From contig CAZUPD010000011.1 in assembly GCA_964621785.1 (NCBI GenBank), positions 1-64,000 of the forward strand: 64,000 bases of DNA, written 5' to 3'. Position numbers and translations under genes: made by a program. Below, piece by piece: positions 37,761 to 45,571 of the stretch (positions are counted from its first letter, which is position 1; each line of letters starts with the position of its first letter). This DNA is from JACKDW01 sp964621785 (GTDB lineage Bacteria > Myxococcota_A > Polyangia > Nannocystales > Nannocystaceae). The notes beneath the pieces are model-generated. The model saw only the letters and a program-made list of their open reading frames with translations. It was not told the origin of the DNA and ran no database searches.

Positions 37761-39380
37761 CTACAGCCCTTCGAGATGGGGTTTTTGTGTGATCCTGACA
37801 TCGAGCGTCACATACGGCCGCTGGGTTGTCGCGGGGTCTGTGGCATCGAGCAGGCGAAGTGGGTTGAGATCGATTCGCAGGATACGGCCGTCGGTTGCAC
37901 GCAGCAGCGCGTCGAGACGGAGGAAAACTTCGGCGAGGGTCACAGGCTGAGGGTCACCTCGCCGGCGCGAAGGCGTCGGGATGCGCTCGAGTGCTGCACC
38001 TGCGAGGAGGATGGCCATCGGCCAATCGAGGGGGGACAGTGCGAGCGCCGGTTCGGGGTGGGCACGGATGTCCCCGAGCGGGCTGGCATAATATGCATAC
38101 ACATTGTTTTCGAGGGCCACCGCCCCACATCGCAACTCGGTTCCGTCGGCGATCTGTTCACACACCGCAACCCCATCGAGCCGGACGTGTGGCGCCTGCT
38201 CCTCGATGTTCCGGACGATGGTTGCATAGCCACGTCTCACGCTGGCCGCGGTTTGGAGGTCGAGTTGGAGGGCTCCGAGTTCACGTTTTCGCCGAAGATC
38301 GGGGCTGATGGCCTTGAGCACCACCGGGTATCCGATTTTGTCGGCGAACGCCACGGCACCACTGGCCGATGCCGCGATCGCTTGGCGCGTGATCTCGACA
38401 CCGAAGCCACGTAACACCACCTTACTCTCGTGGTCGGAGAGGATTTCGCCGGCCGACCGCAGAACCTCTAACGAACGCTCACGTAGGTTTTCGTCGGGCC
38501 AGGTGAGGTCGGGTTCGGGGAGGGCGAGCAGTTCTTGGGCCCGATGGGTGCGGGCGCGGGCACGGGCGGCAAGCAGCCCGAGCAACGGCGGACCGTGTGG
38601 ATGCTTTGGAGCTGGGGGGAGGTCGGGCAGCGGGAGCGCACGCCGGGTCTGTCGCCAACGCGCCGGATCGTGGTCGTTCTCGGGCGCCCGCTTCGGCTCG
38701 ATGAGGTGCGCGAGGAGTGCAGCCGACGGGACCAGTGGGCCGGTTAAAATTTCTAGTGTATGTACACAGGACTGTGCGAGCAGGCTGCGGCGGTCGGGTG
38801 GATCGAGTTGCGGGGGTGGTGGGCCCAAGGGAATGAGCACAGGCGGTTGGTCGCGCTCGATCTGCCTGCGAAACCAGTGTGCCCAGCTATGATCGAGGGC
38901 CTCGATATCGACCATGCCCACCGCGGTTATCGACTCGAGGACAGGATCGTCGAGCCAGGTCGGGAGCCATGGCGGGGCGGGGGCCACGGCCAATCGGATT
39001 TTCTCGCGTGGGAGGCAGGCGAGAAGTTCTCCGAGATTTGTCCGGGAGTCGGACAACACGGTCAGTTGCTCGCCGTCGCCAACCACGAGCGTTGCCGAAG
39101 GTCCGAGGACGGGGCAGGGGACATCTTCCGGAGCGCGCGGGCCCGTGATGATCAGAAGCTTTGGGGGGGTTCGGCGAAGTAGGCGGACGAGTTTTGGCGG
39201 GCAATCCTCGACAGCAATAACACAGGCTGGGCTGTGCTCGTGTTGGCGGACAAGGTCGGGGATGTCGAGCCAGGTCGCCGATTTGCAGGCCAGCGCTTCA
39301 GATGTATGCACACACTTTTGCGCAAGGATGGAGCGCGCGGAGTCGTTGTCGCGTAGCAGCGCGTGCAGGGCCGAGTTCAC
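37761..39380 (-). CDS. ATP-grasp protein related to ADP-forming acyl-CoA synthetases
   Basis: 539 residues from GTG 39380, whose GTGA overlaps the stop of the upstream gene; the longer frame to 39467 is rejected. The C-terminal half is an ATP-grasp_5 domain as in acetate-CoA ligase (ADP-forming) and Pat-type proteins: VLRGFGVEITRQAIAASASG, FADKIGYPVVLKAISPDL, VAVCEQIADGTELRCG. The N-terminal half keeps traces of the succinyl-CoA-synthetase-like domains (KLLIITGPRAPEDVPCPVLG) but is strongly diverged. I do not see the SHTG-type phospho-His motif, so catalysis may differ from, or lack, the classic reaction. CVHT occurs twice (about residues 22 and 235). Probably works with its ETF-like neighbour. 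Confidence 0.68.
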   Translation of the reverse strand: MNSALHALLRDNDSARSILAQKCVHTSEALACKSATWLDIPDLVRQHEHSPACVIAVEDCPPKLVRLLRRTPPKLLIITGPRAPEDVPCPVLGPSATLVVGDGEQLTVLSDSRTNLGELLACLPREKIRLAVAPAPPWLPTWLDDPVLESITAVGMVDIEALDHSWAHWFRRQIERDQPPVLIPLGPPPPQLDPPDRRSLLAQSCVHTLEILTGPLVPSAALLAHLIEPKRAPENDHDPARWRQTRRALPLPDLPPAPKHPHGPPLLGLLAARARARTHRAQELLALPEPDLTWPDENLRERSLEVLRSAGEILSDHESKVVLRGFGVEITRQAIAASASGAVAFADKIGYPVVLKAISPDLRRKRELGALQLDLQTAASVRRGYATIVRNIEEQAPHVRLDGVAVCEQIADGTELRCGAVALENNVYAYYASPLGDIRAHPEPALALSPLDWPMAILLAGAALERIPTPSRRRGDPQPVTLAEVFLRLDALLRATDGRILRIDLNPLRLLDATDPATTQRPYVTLDVRITQKPHLEGL

Positions 39381-40183
39381 GCCAGGGCGGGTTTCCAAAG
39401 CTCGCTGTGGAGATTGTTGACTGCGTCTTGCCACGGGCCGGGCAGCACCCAATCTGCCAAGATCCACGAGTCGTGAAACCGGGCAACTTCGCCGGGAAAG
39501 AAAATGACACGTGCCCCGGGAGACCGCTTGGCCAGCGTATCTGGCAGTTTTTCCCCCGAGGAATCGAGCACCAAGAGGGTCCCGCTGTTGTGTTCGTACC
39601 CTTCGGGCGCCGGTCGAGCACCGAGGGATGCCAGCATCGCTTTGGTTCTTGGATCGAGATCGGACGGGGCGAGGTATTGCAGTTGGCGACTGTCGCGGCT
39701 GCTGTCACCCTGGCCGAGCCAATTGGCGAGCGTATATTCAGCCGCATCACCGGTGACTTCTGGGTCGAGCACCGTCGGCAGATCGTACCAGGTCAATGTA
39801 CCGGCAATCACCGCTGTAATCGGGTCGGCACTTCCCCAACCGTGGTCGGATTCGCTGAGCCACCGGGGAACGGCTTTGTCCTCGGGGAACATCTCGGCGA
39901 TCTCGAGTCCCTCTTTGGTGTAGGGCACTAAAACAGAGATCGGTTGGAGACGCTCGTAGAGCGTGGCGAGACCATCGTGACCGGAAAAATAGAGTGTATC
40001 TGCACCAAATCGTCCCGCCGCAGCGCAGACGCGGTCGTTGTGGTTCTGGTGATCGCCCAGGGCGACAGCCGTGATCGTCGCACCGCGCTCGCTACCGATA
40101 TCGCGGGCGAGACACAGACTGATCATGCTCCCGGGGTGGATCCCTTGAGGTGAGCGTTGTAGATACACTAAGATATGCGCCAT
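39377..40183 (-). CDS. ETF-like (HUP/adenine-nucleotide alpha hydrolase fold) protein
   Basis: 268 residues from ATG 40183. The N-terminus (ILVYLQRSPQGIHPGSMISL, then ITAVALGD) and FGADTLYFSGHDGLATLYERL resemble the N-terminal domain of electron-transfer flavoprotein subunits. The C-terminal FAD-binding region of EtfA is not recognisable. The rest, with a conserved-looking SESDHGWGSADPITAVIAG, gives no further motif. Its start overlaps the DUF507 stop by 1 nt and its stop overlaps the ATP-grasp start by 4 nt, so the three are translationally coupled. A redox or acyl-CoA role is inference from the company it keeps. Alternative: a nucleotide-binding protein unrelated to ETF. Confidence 0.5.
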   Translation of the reverse strand: MAHILVYLQRSPQGIHPGSMISLCLARDIGSERGATITAVALGDHQNHNDRVCAAAGRFGADTLYFSGHDGLATLYERLQPISVLVPYTKEGLEIAEMFPEDKAVPRWLSESDHGWGSADPITAVIAGTLTWYDLPTVLDPEVTGDAAEYTLANWLGQGDSSRDSRQLQYLAPSDLDPRTKAMLASLGARPAPEGYEHNSGTLLVLDSSGEKLPDTLAKRSPGARVIFFPGEVARFHDSWILADWVLPGPWQDAVNNLHSELWKPALA

Positions 40184-40695
40184 TAATTCAACCCGTGCTT
40201 TCGGCGAATGCGTTCGAGTTGTTTCTGATACTCGATCTCGAAGGTTGCAGTGCCCTTTTCGAGGTGCTTGAGGTGACGTTCCACCTCGCGGTTGAGGTCG
40301 CTGTCGACCTGCATGTGTCGGCGGAGGAGTTCGCGGAGCTTCCGGCGAATCTCAGGATCGTCGATGTAGATTTCCTCGACAAATTGCGACTGCATGAACA
40401 GCTCGATGAGTTGGTTGGCGATCCACGCCACGCTCTCGTCGCCGATCCCGAAATCTTCACTCTCGGCGACTTGCCGCTTGATCCGGTAGAGGTCCGAGTA
40501 GGGGAGTCCACGGTGTTCGAGGATATCCTTTGCCCGCTCGGTTATCTCCCGATCCTTGCGCCGGAATTCCTTCAAGATCGACTCGACATCCGCTTTGAAT
40601 TCTGAGCGGTTGCTAACTTCGAGGTCGCCGGTGTCGACCAAGTTGCGGACGACGGCGTCGACGATGGTCGATATCTTGCTTACGTACAATCGCAT
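40183..40695 (-). CDS. DUF507 family protein
   Basis: 170 residues from ATG 40695, where the family's usual start (MRLYVSKISTIVDAVVRNLV, compare MRLSPKQIEYIA) lies; the frame extends to 40776 without homologous sequence. Almost entirely helical and highly charged (REITERAKDILEHRGLPY, RRKLRELLRRHMQVD). This length fits a duplicated DUF507 unit. Function is unknown in all lineages; the family is common in delta-proteobacteria and Aquificae. First gene of the leftward operon; the 166-nt gap to the divergent Nudix gene should hold its promoter. Confidence 0.8.
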   Translation of the reverse strand: MRLYVSKISTIVDAVVRNLVDTGDLEVSNRSEFKADVESILKEFRRKDREITERAKDILEHRGLPYSDLYRIKRQVAESEDFGIGDESVAWIANQLIELFMQSQFVEEIYIDDPEIRRKLRELLRRHMQVDSDLNREVERHLKHLEKGTATFEIEYQKQLERIRRKHGLN

Positions 40696-40861
40696 GGCGT
40701 GGGCGCGAGCATAGGCGTTGATGGTCCGCGGTGAAAGCCCTGTATCGCCGGTGGAATCGTTTGTCCGCACACGCACGTGCTGTGGGAGCCCGGCAATCTC
40801 ACCGGAAATACCCGTCGCGGGGTGAGGGAACTATCGCGCATCGCAGGCAGATTCGCGGTAC

Positions 40862-41338
40862 GTGCCCCCTGTGAGTCCACGAACCTCCGCTCCCCGGTTG
40901 TTGGTCGTCGCCGGGTTGGTGTGGCTGAGCGACGACGAGCTGTTGTTTCAGCGACGCGGGGCCCGGGCTGCACACGGTCCTCGGGCACTCGAATTGCCGG
41001 GCGGCAAAGTTGAGCGCGGGGAGTCGCCGCGGGCTGCACTTGTCCGCGAGCTCACAGAGGAGTGGGGGGCTGGTGCGGATGCTTGTCGCGTTGGAGCGAT
41101 CGCCGAAGTGCTGCACCACGTGTATCCCGCACCCGGCCCCGAGGTTGTCTTGCTCGTCTATCACGTCGAGGCTTCGAGCCTCGCGCATGTATGGGAGCGA
41201 GCTCTGACGCCGATCGACGGCGCGAGCGTATGCGCGTTTCACCGATCCGAGATCCCCGTCGACGAGTTTCTGGCTGCGGATCGCCCCTTCTTGTGTGCCG
41301 TGGCCGGCGGTGACGTCCGCCGGCACCCGTATTCATGA
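40862..41338 (+). CDS. Nudix hydrolase, MutT-like
   Basis: 158 residues from GTG 40862; GTG 40871 is an alternative. Nudix box GGKVERGESPRAALVRELTE followed by EWGA matches G-x5-E-x7-R-E-L-x-E-E-x-G. The N-terminal LVVAGLVWLSDDELLFQRRG fits the MutT strand that precedes the box. These enzymes hydrolyse nucleoside diphosphates linked to another moiety, often 8-oxo-dGTP. Substrate is not assignable because residues outside the box are not diagnostic. It stands alone on its strand, convergent with mec 30 nt away. Confidence 0.88.
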   Translation: MPPVSPRTSAPRLLVVAGLVWLSDDELLFQRRGARAAHGPRALELPGGKVERGESPRAALVRELTEEWGAGADACRVGAIAEVLHHVYPAPGPEVVLLVYHVEASSLAHVWERALTPIDGASVCAFHRSEIPVDEFLAADRPFLCAVAGGDVRRHPYS

Positions 41339-41368
41339 TTGTTGTATCGTCAAGATTTGCGGCCCGGA

Positions 41369-41830
41369 TTAGGTCGCAAGCCCCGGGTAGCGAGCAATCT
41401 CGACATATGTGTCCCCATCTCGACGGTACAGCACAGACCCGTGGACCCCGTCTTCTTGGGCGTCGATCACCAAGTAGTCGACGGGCCACCCGGCAGCGTT
41501 GGCTGCCGCGACATCTTCGTCGGAGAAGTAGGCGCCAACGCGCGGGTGCGAGTGGTAGATCACCTTCGCTGGAAACTCCGATTCGAAGCTGTGCGAAAGT
41601 TTCAGCAGGTCCTTACTCTGGATCGTGTAGGCCCGTTCGCTGGTGCGTGGGTAGGTTTCAGGATCCATTGCGTGCATCCTGTCCTGATAATTTGTGCATG
41701 CAACGACGACAAGCCCCTCTGAGCTACCTTGGATGTATCCGCAACATTCCTTGGGAAACTCTGCCCGTGCCTGGGCGTACATCTTCCGCAGATGTTCTTC
41801 GCTGAGCGTGTACCCGGGGTTACCAGACAT
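41369..41830 (-). CDS. mec: Mec-type JAMM metallopeptidase (CysO-cysteine hydrolase)
   Basis: 153 residues from ATG 41830. Complete JAMM/MPN+ site: Glu28 in FPKECCGY, then H93-S-H95-x7-S103-x2-D106 (HSHPRVGAYFSDED). In Mycobacterium tuberculosis the Mec protease removes cysteine from the CysO-Cys adduct. The gene order here supports the same job: its start overlaps the cysM 3' end by 11 nt, and the carrier gene lies just upstream. Length is near the bacterial Mec size. Cytoplasmic. Confidence 0.88.
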   Translation of the reverse strand: MSGNPGYTLSEEHLRKMYAQARAEFPKECCGYIQGSSEGLVVVACTNYQDRMHAMDPETYPRTSERAYTIQSKDLLKLSHSFESEFPAKVIYHSHPRVGAYFSDEDVAAANAAGWPVDYLVIDAQEDGVHGSVLYRRDGDTYVEIARYPGLAT

Positions 41831-42797
41831 AGTGTTTCTCCCATTTGAGTGGGCTGAAGTAGCGATCTCCGCGGTCGCACAAAATCGTCACAACCACCCC
41901 AGCTTGCCCGGCATCTGCGAGATCTCGGGCGACCTTGAGGGCTCCGGCGACGTTGCCCCCCGAGGAGTGACCGACAAACAGCCCTTCTTCTTCGGCGAGG
42001 CGTTCGGCCATATCCCAGCCGTCTTCTGTCGTCATCCAGATCGTGTCGTCGAGCACGGATTCATCGTAGATTTCGGGGACAATGCTCGAGGGCAGGTGCT
42101 TCATCCCCTCGAGCCCGTGCAGCGCGTCGTCGGGTTGAATGCCGATGCAACGAACATTCGTTGAGTAGTCATGGAGTCGACGGGAGGTACCGACAACGGT
42201 ACCACTGGTGCCGATGCCGGTGACAAAGTGTGTCACGCGGCCACCGGTTTGCTCCCAGATCTCGACGCCGGTGCCGTGGTAGTGGGCCAGCGGGTTGTTG
42301 GGGTTGGAGTATTGGTCGGGGTAGAAGTAGCGATCGGGGTGATCGGCGACCAACTTCCGGGCCAGGCGGATCGCTCCGTCGCTGCCTTCAAACGGACTCG
42401 AGTAGATGATTTCGACCCCGTAGGCGGTTGTGACTTGTTTGCGCGGCGCACTGACATTTTCCGGCATCACCAGGGTGACCGGGATTCCGAATGCGGCCCC
42501 GACCATTGCATAAGCAACTCCGGTGTTTCCGCTTGTGCTGTCGATCAGACGCATCCCCGGTTTGATTTGTCCGCGGGCGACGGCATCTTCGATGATCCGC
42601 AGGGCTGCCCGGTCTTTGACCGAGCCTCCCGGGTTGCAGTACTCGGCCTTGGCCCACAGCTCGACACCTGGACAATCTCGTTCGATTCGGAGCAACCGGA
42701 GCAGGGGTGTATTGCCGATCAGATCGGTGATCCGGTCGACCCGACGGGGACGCGACATCGAGGTGGGGTCGGGCATGGAAGTGGGCGAGCCGTCCAT
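41820..42797 (-). CDS. cysM: CysM-type cysteine synthase using a CysO thiocarboxylate
   Basis: 325 residues from ATG 42797; ATG codons at residues 8 and 14 are alternatives. Fold type II PLP enzyme: Lys61 in NPGGSVKDR, substrate loop STSGNTG, phosphate-binding GIGTSGTVVG. In the mycobacterial system CysM uses O-phosphoserine and CysO-COSH to make CysO-Cys. A position between the CysO-like carrier and Mec argues for that subtype over a plain sulfide-using enzyme. The C-terminal KWEKHYVW is longer than in CysK and may be the lid tail typical of CysM. A pyridoxal-dependent cystathionine beta-synthase-like role is less likely here. Confidence 0.87.
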   Translation of the reverse strand: MDGSPTSMPDPTSMSRPRRVDRITDLIGNTPLLRLLRIERDCPGVELWAKAEYCNPGGSVKDRAALRIIEDAVARGQIKPGMRLIDSTSGNTGVAYAMVGAAFGIPVTLVMPENVSAPRKQVTTAYGVEIIYSSPFEGSDGAIRLARKLVADHPDRYFYPDQYSNPNNPLAHYHGTGVEIWEQTGGRVTHFVTGIGTSGTVVGTSRRLHDYSTNVRCIGIQPDDALHGLEGMKHLPSSIVPEIYDESVLDDTIWMTTEDGWDMAERLAEEEGLFVGHSSGGNVAGALKVARDLADAGQAGVVVTILCDRGDRYFSPLKWEKHYVW

Positions 42798-42857
42798 TTT
42801 GTTCCTGACGTGCCCCCGCCGCGGTTGGGCGGGGAGATTGAGGTGATGTCGGATGGC

Positions 42858-43130
42858 TCAGCCGCCGGCGATCGCCGGGATGATGCTGACTTTGTCCGCG
42901 TCTTGGACGGAGGTCTCGAGGTTTTGCAAAAACCGGATGTCTTCTTCGCCGACAAAGATATTGACGAACCGCCGCACTTTGCCTTTGTCGTCACAGATCC
43001 GGGCACCGATGCCGGGGAACTCGGACTCTAGGTTTTTGAGCAGTTCACCGACATTGCCACCGGCGATGCTGACTGCCTCGGCGCCTTTGGTGAACTTTCG
43101 CAGGGGGGTAGGGATGAGGATTTGTGCCAT
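42858..43130 (-). CDS. cysO: CysO-like ubiquitin-fold sulfur carrier protein
   Basis: 90 residues from ATG 43130 (MAQILIPTPLRKFT); the frame extends to 43169 but the family begins here. Beta-grasp fold of the MoaD/ThiS group, ending IIPAIAGG, the Gly-Gly tail that is adenylated and converted to a thiocarboxylate. The NIFVGEEDIRFLQNL ... SVQDADKVSIIP segment is typical. The activating MoeZ/ThiF-like enzyme is not in the window. It sits between the two cysteine synthases, 60 nt before cysM. Confidence 0.9.
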   Translation of the reverse strand: MAQILIPTPLRKFTKGAEAVSIAGGNVGELLKNLESEFPGIGARICDDKGKVRRFVNIFVGEEDIRFLQNLETSVQDADKVSIIPAIAGG

Positions 43131-43223
43131 GATGTTCGACTCTGGACGTGGTGGCGCATTGTTGATCACGCCGTGGAAGGTTGTGAATCTTGGTGTACTT
43201 ACAATTTTTTGGTCGACGCCGGG

Positions 43224-44180
43224 TCACGCTTTTAGATTGCCGGCATCGTCGAAGTAGCCGTCGAGGCTGAAATAGCGCTCACCGGTATCACACAGGATCG
43301 TGACGATATGTTTGCCGGGCCCGAGTTCGGCCGCGAGTTTGGCTGCCGCGACCACGCCTGCACCGGCCGAAATCCCGACGAACAGCCCTTCTTCGCGCGC
43401 GAGCCGGGTCTTCATGCGGTAGGCATCGGCGTCGTGAACCGGCACGACCTCGTTGTAGACCTCGGTGTTGAGGACGGCGGGAATAAACCCTGCTCCGATC
43501 CCTTGGATTTTGTGGGGACCCGGGTCGCCACCGCTGAGGACCGGGCTTCGCTGGGGCTCGACCGCGACGATTTTGATATCCGGATTGTGTTTGCGCAGAA
43601 CTTCGCCGACGCCGGTGATCGTGCCTCCTGTGCCGACCGGCGAGACAAAGCCGTCGATACTCAGACCTGCCATTTGGTCGATGATTTCTGGGGCGGTGGT
43701 CCGTCGGTGGATCTCCGGGTTCGCCGGATTTTCAAACTGTTGTAGCATCACATGATCGGGTTGCTGACACAGCTCGACGGCTTTTGTCACCGCACCCTCC
43801 ATGGTTCGATCTTCCGGGGTGAGGACCAGCTCAGCCCCGTAGGACTGCAACAGCTTGCGGCGTTCGAGACTCATGCTCTCGGGCATGGTGAGTTTGAGCC
43901 GGTAGCCCTTGACCGATGCTACCAGGGCCAGGCCGATACCCGTGTTGCCACTGGTCGGTTCGACCAACACGCTCTTGCCCGGCGTCAAGCGCCCGGCCTT
44001 TTCCGCAGCTTCGATCATGGCGAGCGCGATGCGGTCCTTGACCGAACCACCGGGGTTTTGCATCTCGCACTTGCCCCACACAGTCGCGTGTGTAGTGGGC
44101 GAGCCGACGACACTGCCGAGCTTGACCAACGGGGTGTTGCCGATCAGCTGCAGGATGTTGGAGACCAAACTGGGGCGCAT
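43224..44180 (-). CDS. cysK: Cysteine synthase A (O-acetylserine sulfhydrylase)
   Basis: 318 residues from ATG 44180; the frame runs on to 44576 but that part is antisense noise over the regulator. PLP Lys48 in NPGGSVKDR, SGNTGIGLAL, PVGTGGTITGVGEVL and the C-terminal CDTGERYFSLDGYFD are CysK signatures. Makes cysteine from O-acetylserine and sulfide in the cytoplasm. Located 31 nt after the Rrf2 gene, so co-transcribed with a likely sulfur-responsive regulator. The 93-nt gap to cysO carries TGTACTTACA (43194). Confidence 0.92.
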   Translation of the reverse strand: MRPSLVSNILQLIGNTPLVKLGSVVGSPTTHATVWGKCEMQNPGGSVKDRIALAMIEAAEKAGRLTPGKSVLVEPTSGNTGIGLALVASVKGYRLKLTMPESMSLERRKLLQSYGAELVLTPEDRTMEGAVTKAVELCQQPDHVMLQQFENPANPEIHRRTTAPEIIDQMAGLSIDGFVSPVGTGGTITGVGEVLRKHNPDIKIVAVEPQRSPVLSGGDPGPHKIQGIGAGFIPAVLNTEVYNEVVPVHDADAYRMKTRLAREEGLFVGISAGAGVVAAAKLAAELGPGKHIVTILCDTGERYFSLDGYFDDAGNLKA

Positions 44181-44211
44181 GAGTCGTCCTACTACTATTA
44201 AGGAGTCCGGG

Positions 44212-44622
44212 TTAGATGACGTAGTCCGCGGCGCGTCGACGGTTGTGCGCCCGGGCTTCGCCCAGCAGTTGTTCGAGGTTGAGGTGGCCCAAGGCCTGTT
44301 CAAACCGGGCGTCGATCGAGCGTTCGATATGGCGGGTAATCTCGTCGCGCGGTTTTTCGGCGGTTGAGTTTGCTTGCGTCGACAGTGTGTTGAGGACGTC
44401 GGACACCGCGATTTCGGCAGCGGGTCGGGCGAGCTTGTAGCCGCCACGCGGCCCGCGTTTACCGATGACAAACCCGGCCCGTCGCAGCTCGCCAATGATC
44501 TCCTCGAGGTAGCGCGAGGGAATCGACTGCTGTTCCGCAATGACATGTGCCGATGCGTACCCGCGGTGGGCGACATGGCACAGGGCGCGCAAGCCGTAGC
44601 GAGCTTTGGTCGTCAACTGCAT
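44212..44622 (-). CDS. Rrf2-family transcriptional regulator (CymR-like)
   Basis: 136 residues from ATG 44622 (MQLTTKARYGLRALCHVA), with AGGAAA 3 nt upstream; the frame to 44709 lacks homologous sequence. Winged-helix Rrf2: helix-turn-helix IAEQQSIPSRYLEEIIGELR, then GFVIGKRGPRGGYKLARP. The three cysteines that hold the Fe-S cluster in IscR are absent; only one Cys is seen, in LCHVA. This fits CymR-type regulation of cysteine metabolism, where the cysteine synthase acts as co-sensor. That inference is strengthened by its place as first gene before cysK. Confidence 0.88.
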   Translation of the reverse strand: MQLTTKARYGLRALCHVAHRGYASAHVIAEQQSIPSRYLEEIIGELRRAGFVIGKRGPRGGYKLARPAAEIAVSDVLNTLSTQANSTAEKPRDEITRHIERSIDARFEQALGHLNLEQLLGEARAHNRRRAADYVI

Positions 44623-44929
44623 TTTCCTGTGTGTTCCTGTATAAATGTTGCCGTAAGGATACGCTTGTATCGACTCCAAACGGTTGTTCCGAGGATATTT
44701 GTGTCGCACGTTTCCCGGGATTGCAAGAGGAAATCACCCAGATCCCCGTAAAAATCGTCGCAGCCTCTTTGGGGTTCTCACAGCGAACCAGCTGGCCAGG
44801 TGCATTGGGTGTGAGAGGTGAGCGACCGATGTCTCACGCGCCGGCCTCGGGCGGAGGTTGACAGCGAGCGCTCAGGATCATAGGCACGCAGCCGGTACAC
44901 CCACTTTCGGGCCCGACCGTGAGGACTTG
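44623..44929. promoter_or_regulatory. Divergent regulatory gap between the Rrf2 regulator and efp
   Basis: 307 nt without a gene. Read leftward it holds a direct repeat caggaa-caca-caggaa just before the regulator start, and tttatac as a possible -10 at about 44640. Read rightward, efp has GAGGAC just before its ATG. No operator could be defined with confidence. Confidence 0.4.
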
Positions 44930-45487
44930 ATGGACGTCTCAGATCTGCGCAAGAACGCCAAGCTTCAAATCGACGGACACCCCTGGATCGTCACCGACTT
45001 CCAGTTCGTCAAACCCGGGAAGGGCCAGGGCTTGTACAAGTGCAAGCTCAAAAACATGATCACCGGGTCAACCGTCGACCGGACCTGGCGTTCGGGCGAG
45101 AAACTCATCGCTGCCGATGTCGAGTCGCGCAAGATGCAGTTTTTGTACGCCACCGGAGAAGCATTTTGTTTTATGGATTCCGCGACCTACGAGCAGGTCG
45201 AGGTTCCGGCCGACCTCATCGGAACCGACAGCGACTTCCTCCTCGACCAGCTCGATGTCGATGTCCTCTTCTATAATTCGCGACCGGTCGGAGTCACGCT
45301 TCCCAGCCACGTGGTGATGGAAGTTACCGAATGCGAGCCAGGGGTCAAAGGCGACACGGCCACGGGCGCGACCAAAAAAGCCACGGTCAGCACGGGCTAC
45401 ACCCTGCAGGTTCCGCTGTTCATCAAGGTCGGCGAGAAACTCAAGATCGACACCCGCAATGGCAGCTACGTCGAACGCGTGAACTGA
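44930..45487 (+). CDS. efp: Translation elongation factor P
   Basis: 185 residues from ATG 44930; the frame extends to 44858 but the family starts at MDVSDLRKNAKLQIDG. Three-domain EF-P: tip loop FVKPGKGQG with Lys31 equivalent to E. coli Lys34, then the two OB domains, ending STGYTLQVPLFIKVGEKLKI. EF-P rescues ribosomes stalled on polyproline. The tip Lys and the adjacent epmA gene indicate beta-lysylation rather than rhamnosylation or hydroxylation. A possible stem (45509-45515 / 45540-45546) separates it from epmA. Confidence 0.96.
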   Translation: MDVSDLRKNAKLQIDGHPWIVTDFQFVKPGKGQGLYKCKLKNMITGSTVDRTWRSGEKLIAADVESRKMQFLYATGEAFCFMDSATYEQVEVPADLIGTDSDFLLDQLDVDVLFYNSRPVGVTLPSHVVMEVTECEPGVKGDTATGATKKATVSTGYTLQVPLFIKVGEKLKIDTRNGSYVERVN

Positions 45488-45571
45488 CGCGTTCACACCT
45501 CCACGCTCGAGAGCTCATCTCTGTATAAAACAACTTAGTAGCTCTCAATCTTGATGTAGGTACAACCGTTC

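Noticed and set aside
37401..38414. 337-codon rightward frame opposite the hydrolase and ATP-grasp genes
   Set aside because: Antisense to two genes with catalytic motifs; no family resemblance.
42171..43031. 286-codon rightward frame over cysM and cysO
   Set aside because: Antisense to genes with PLP-Lys and Gly-Gly signatures.
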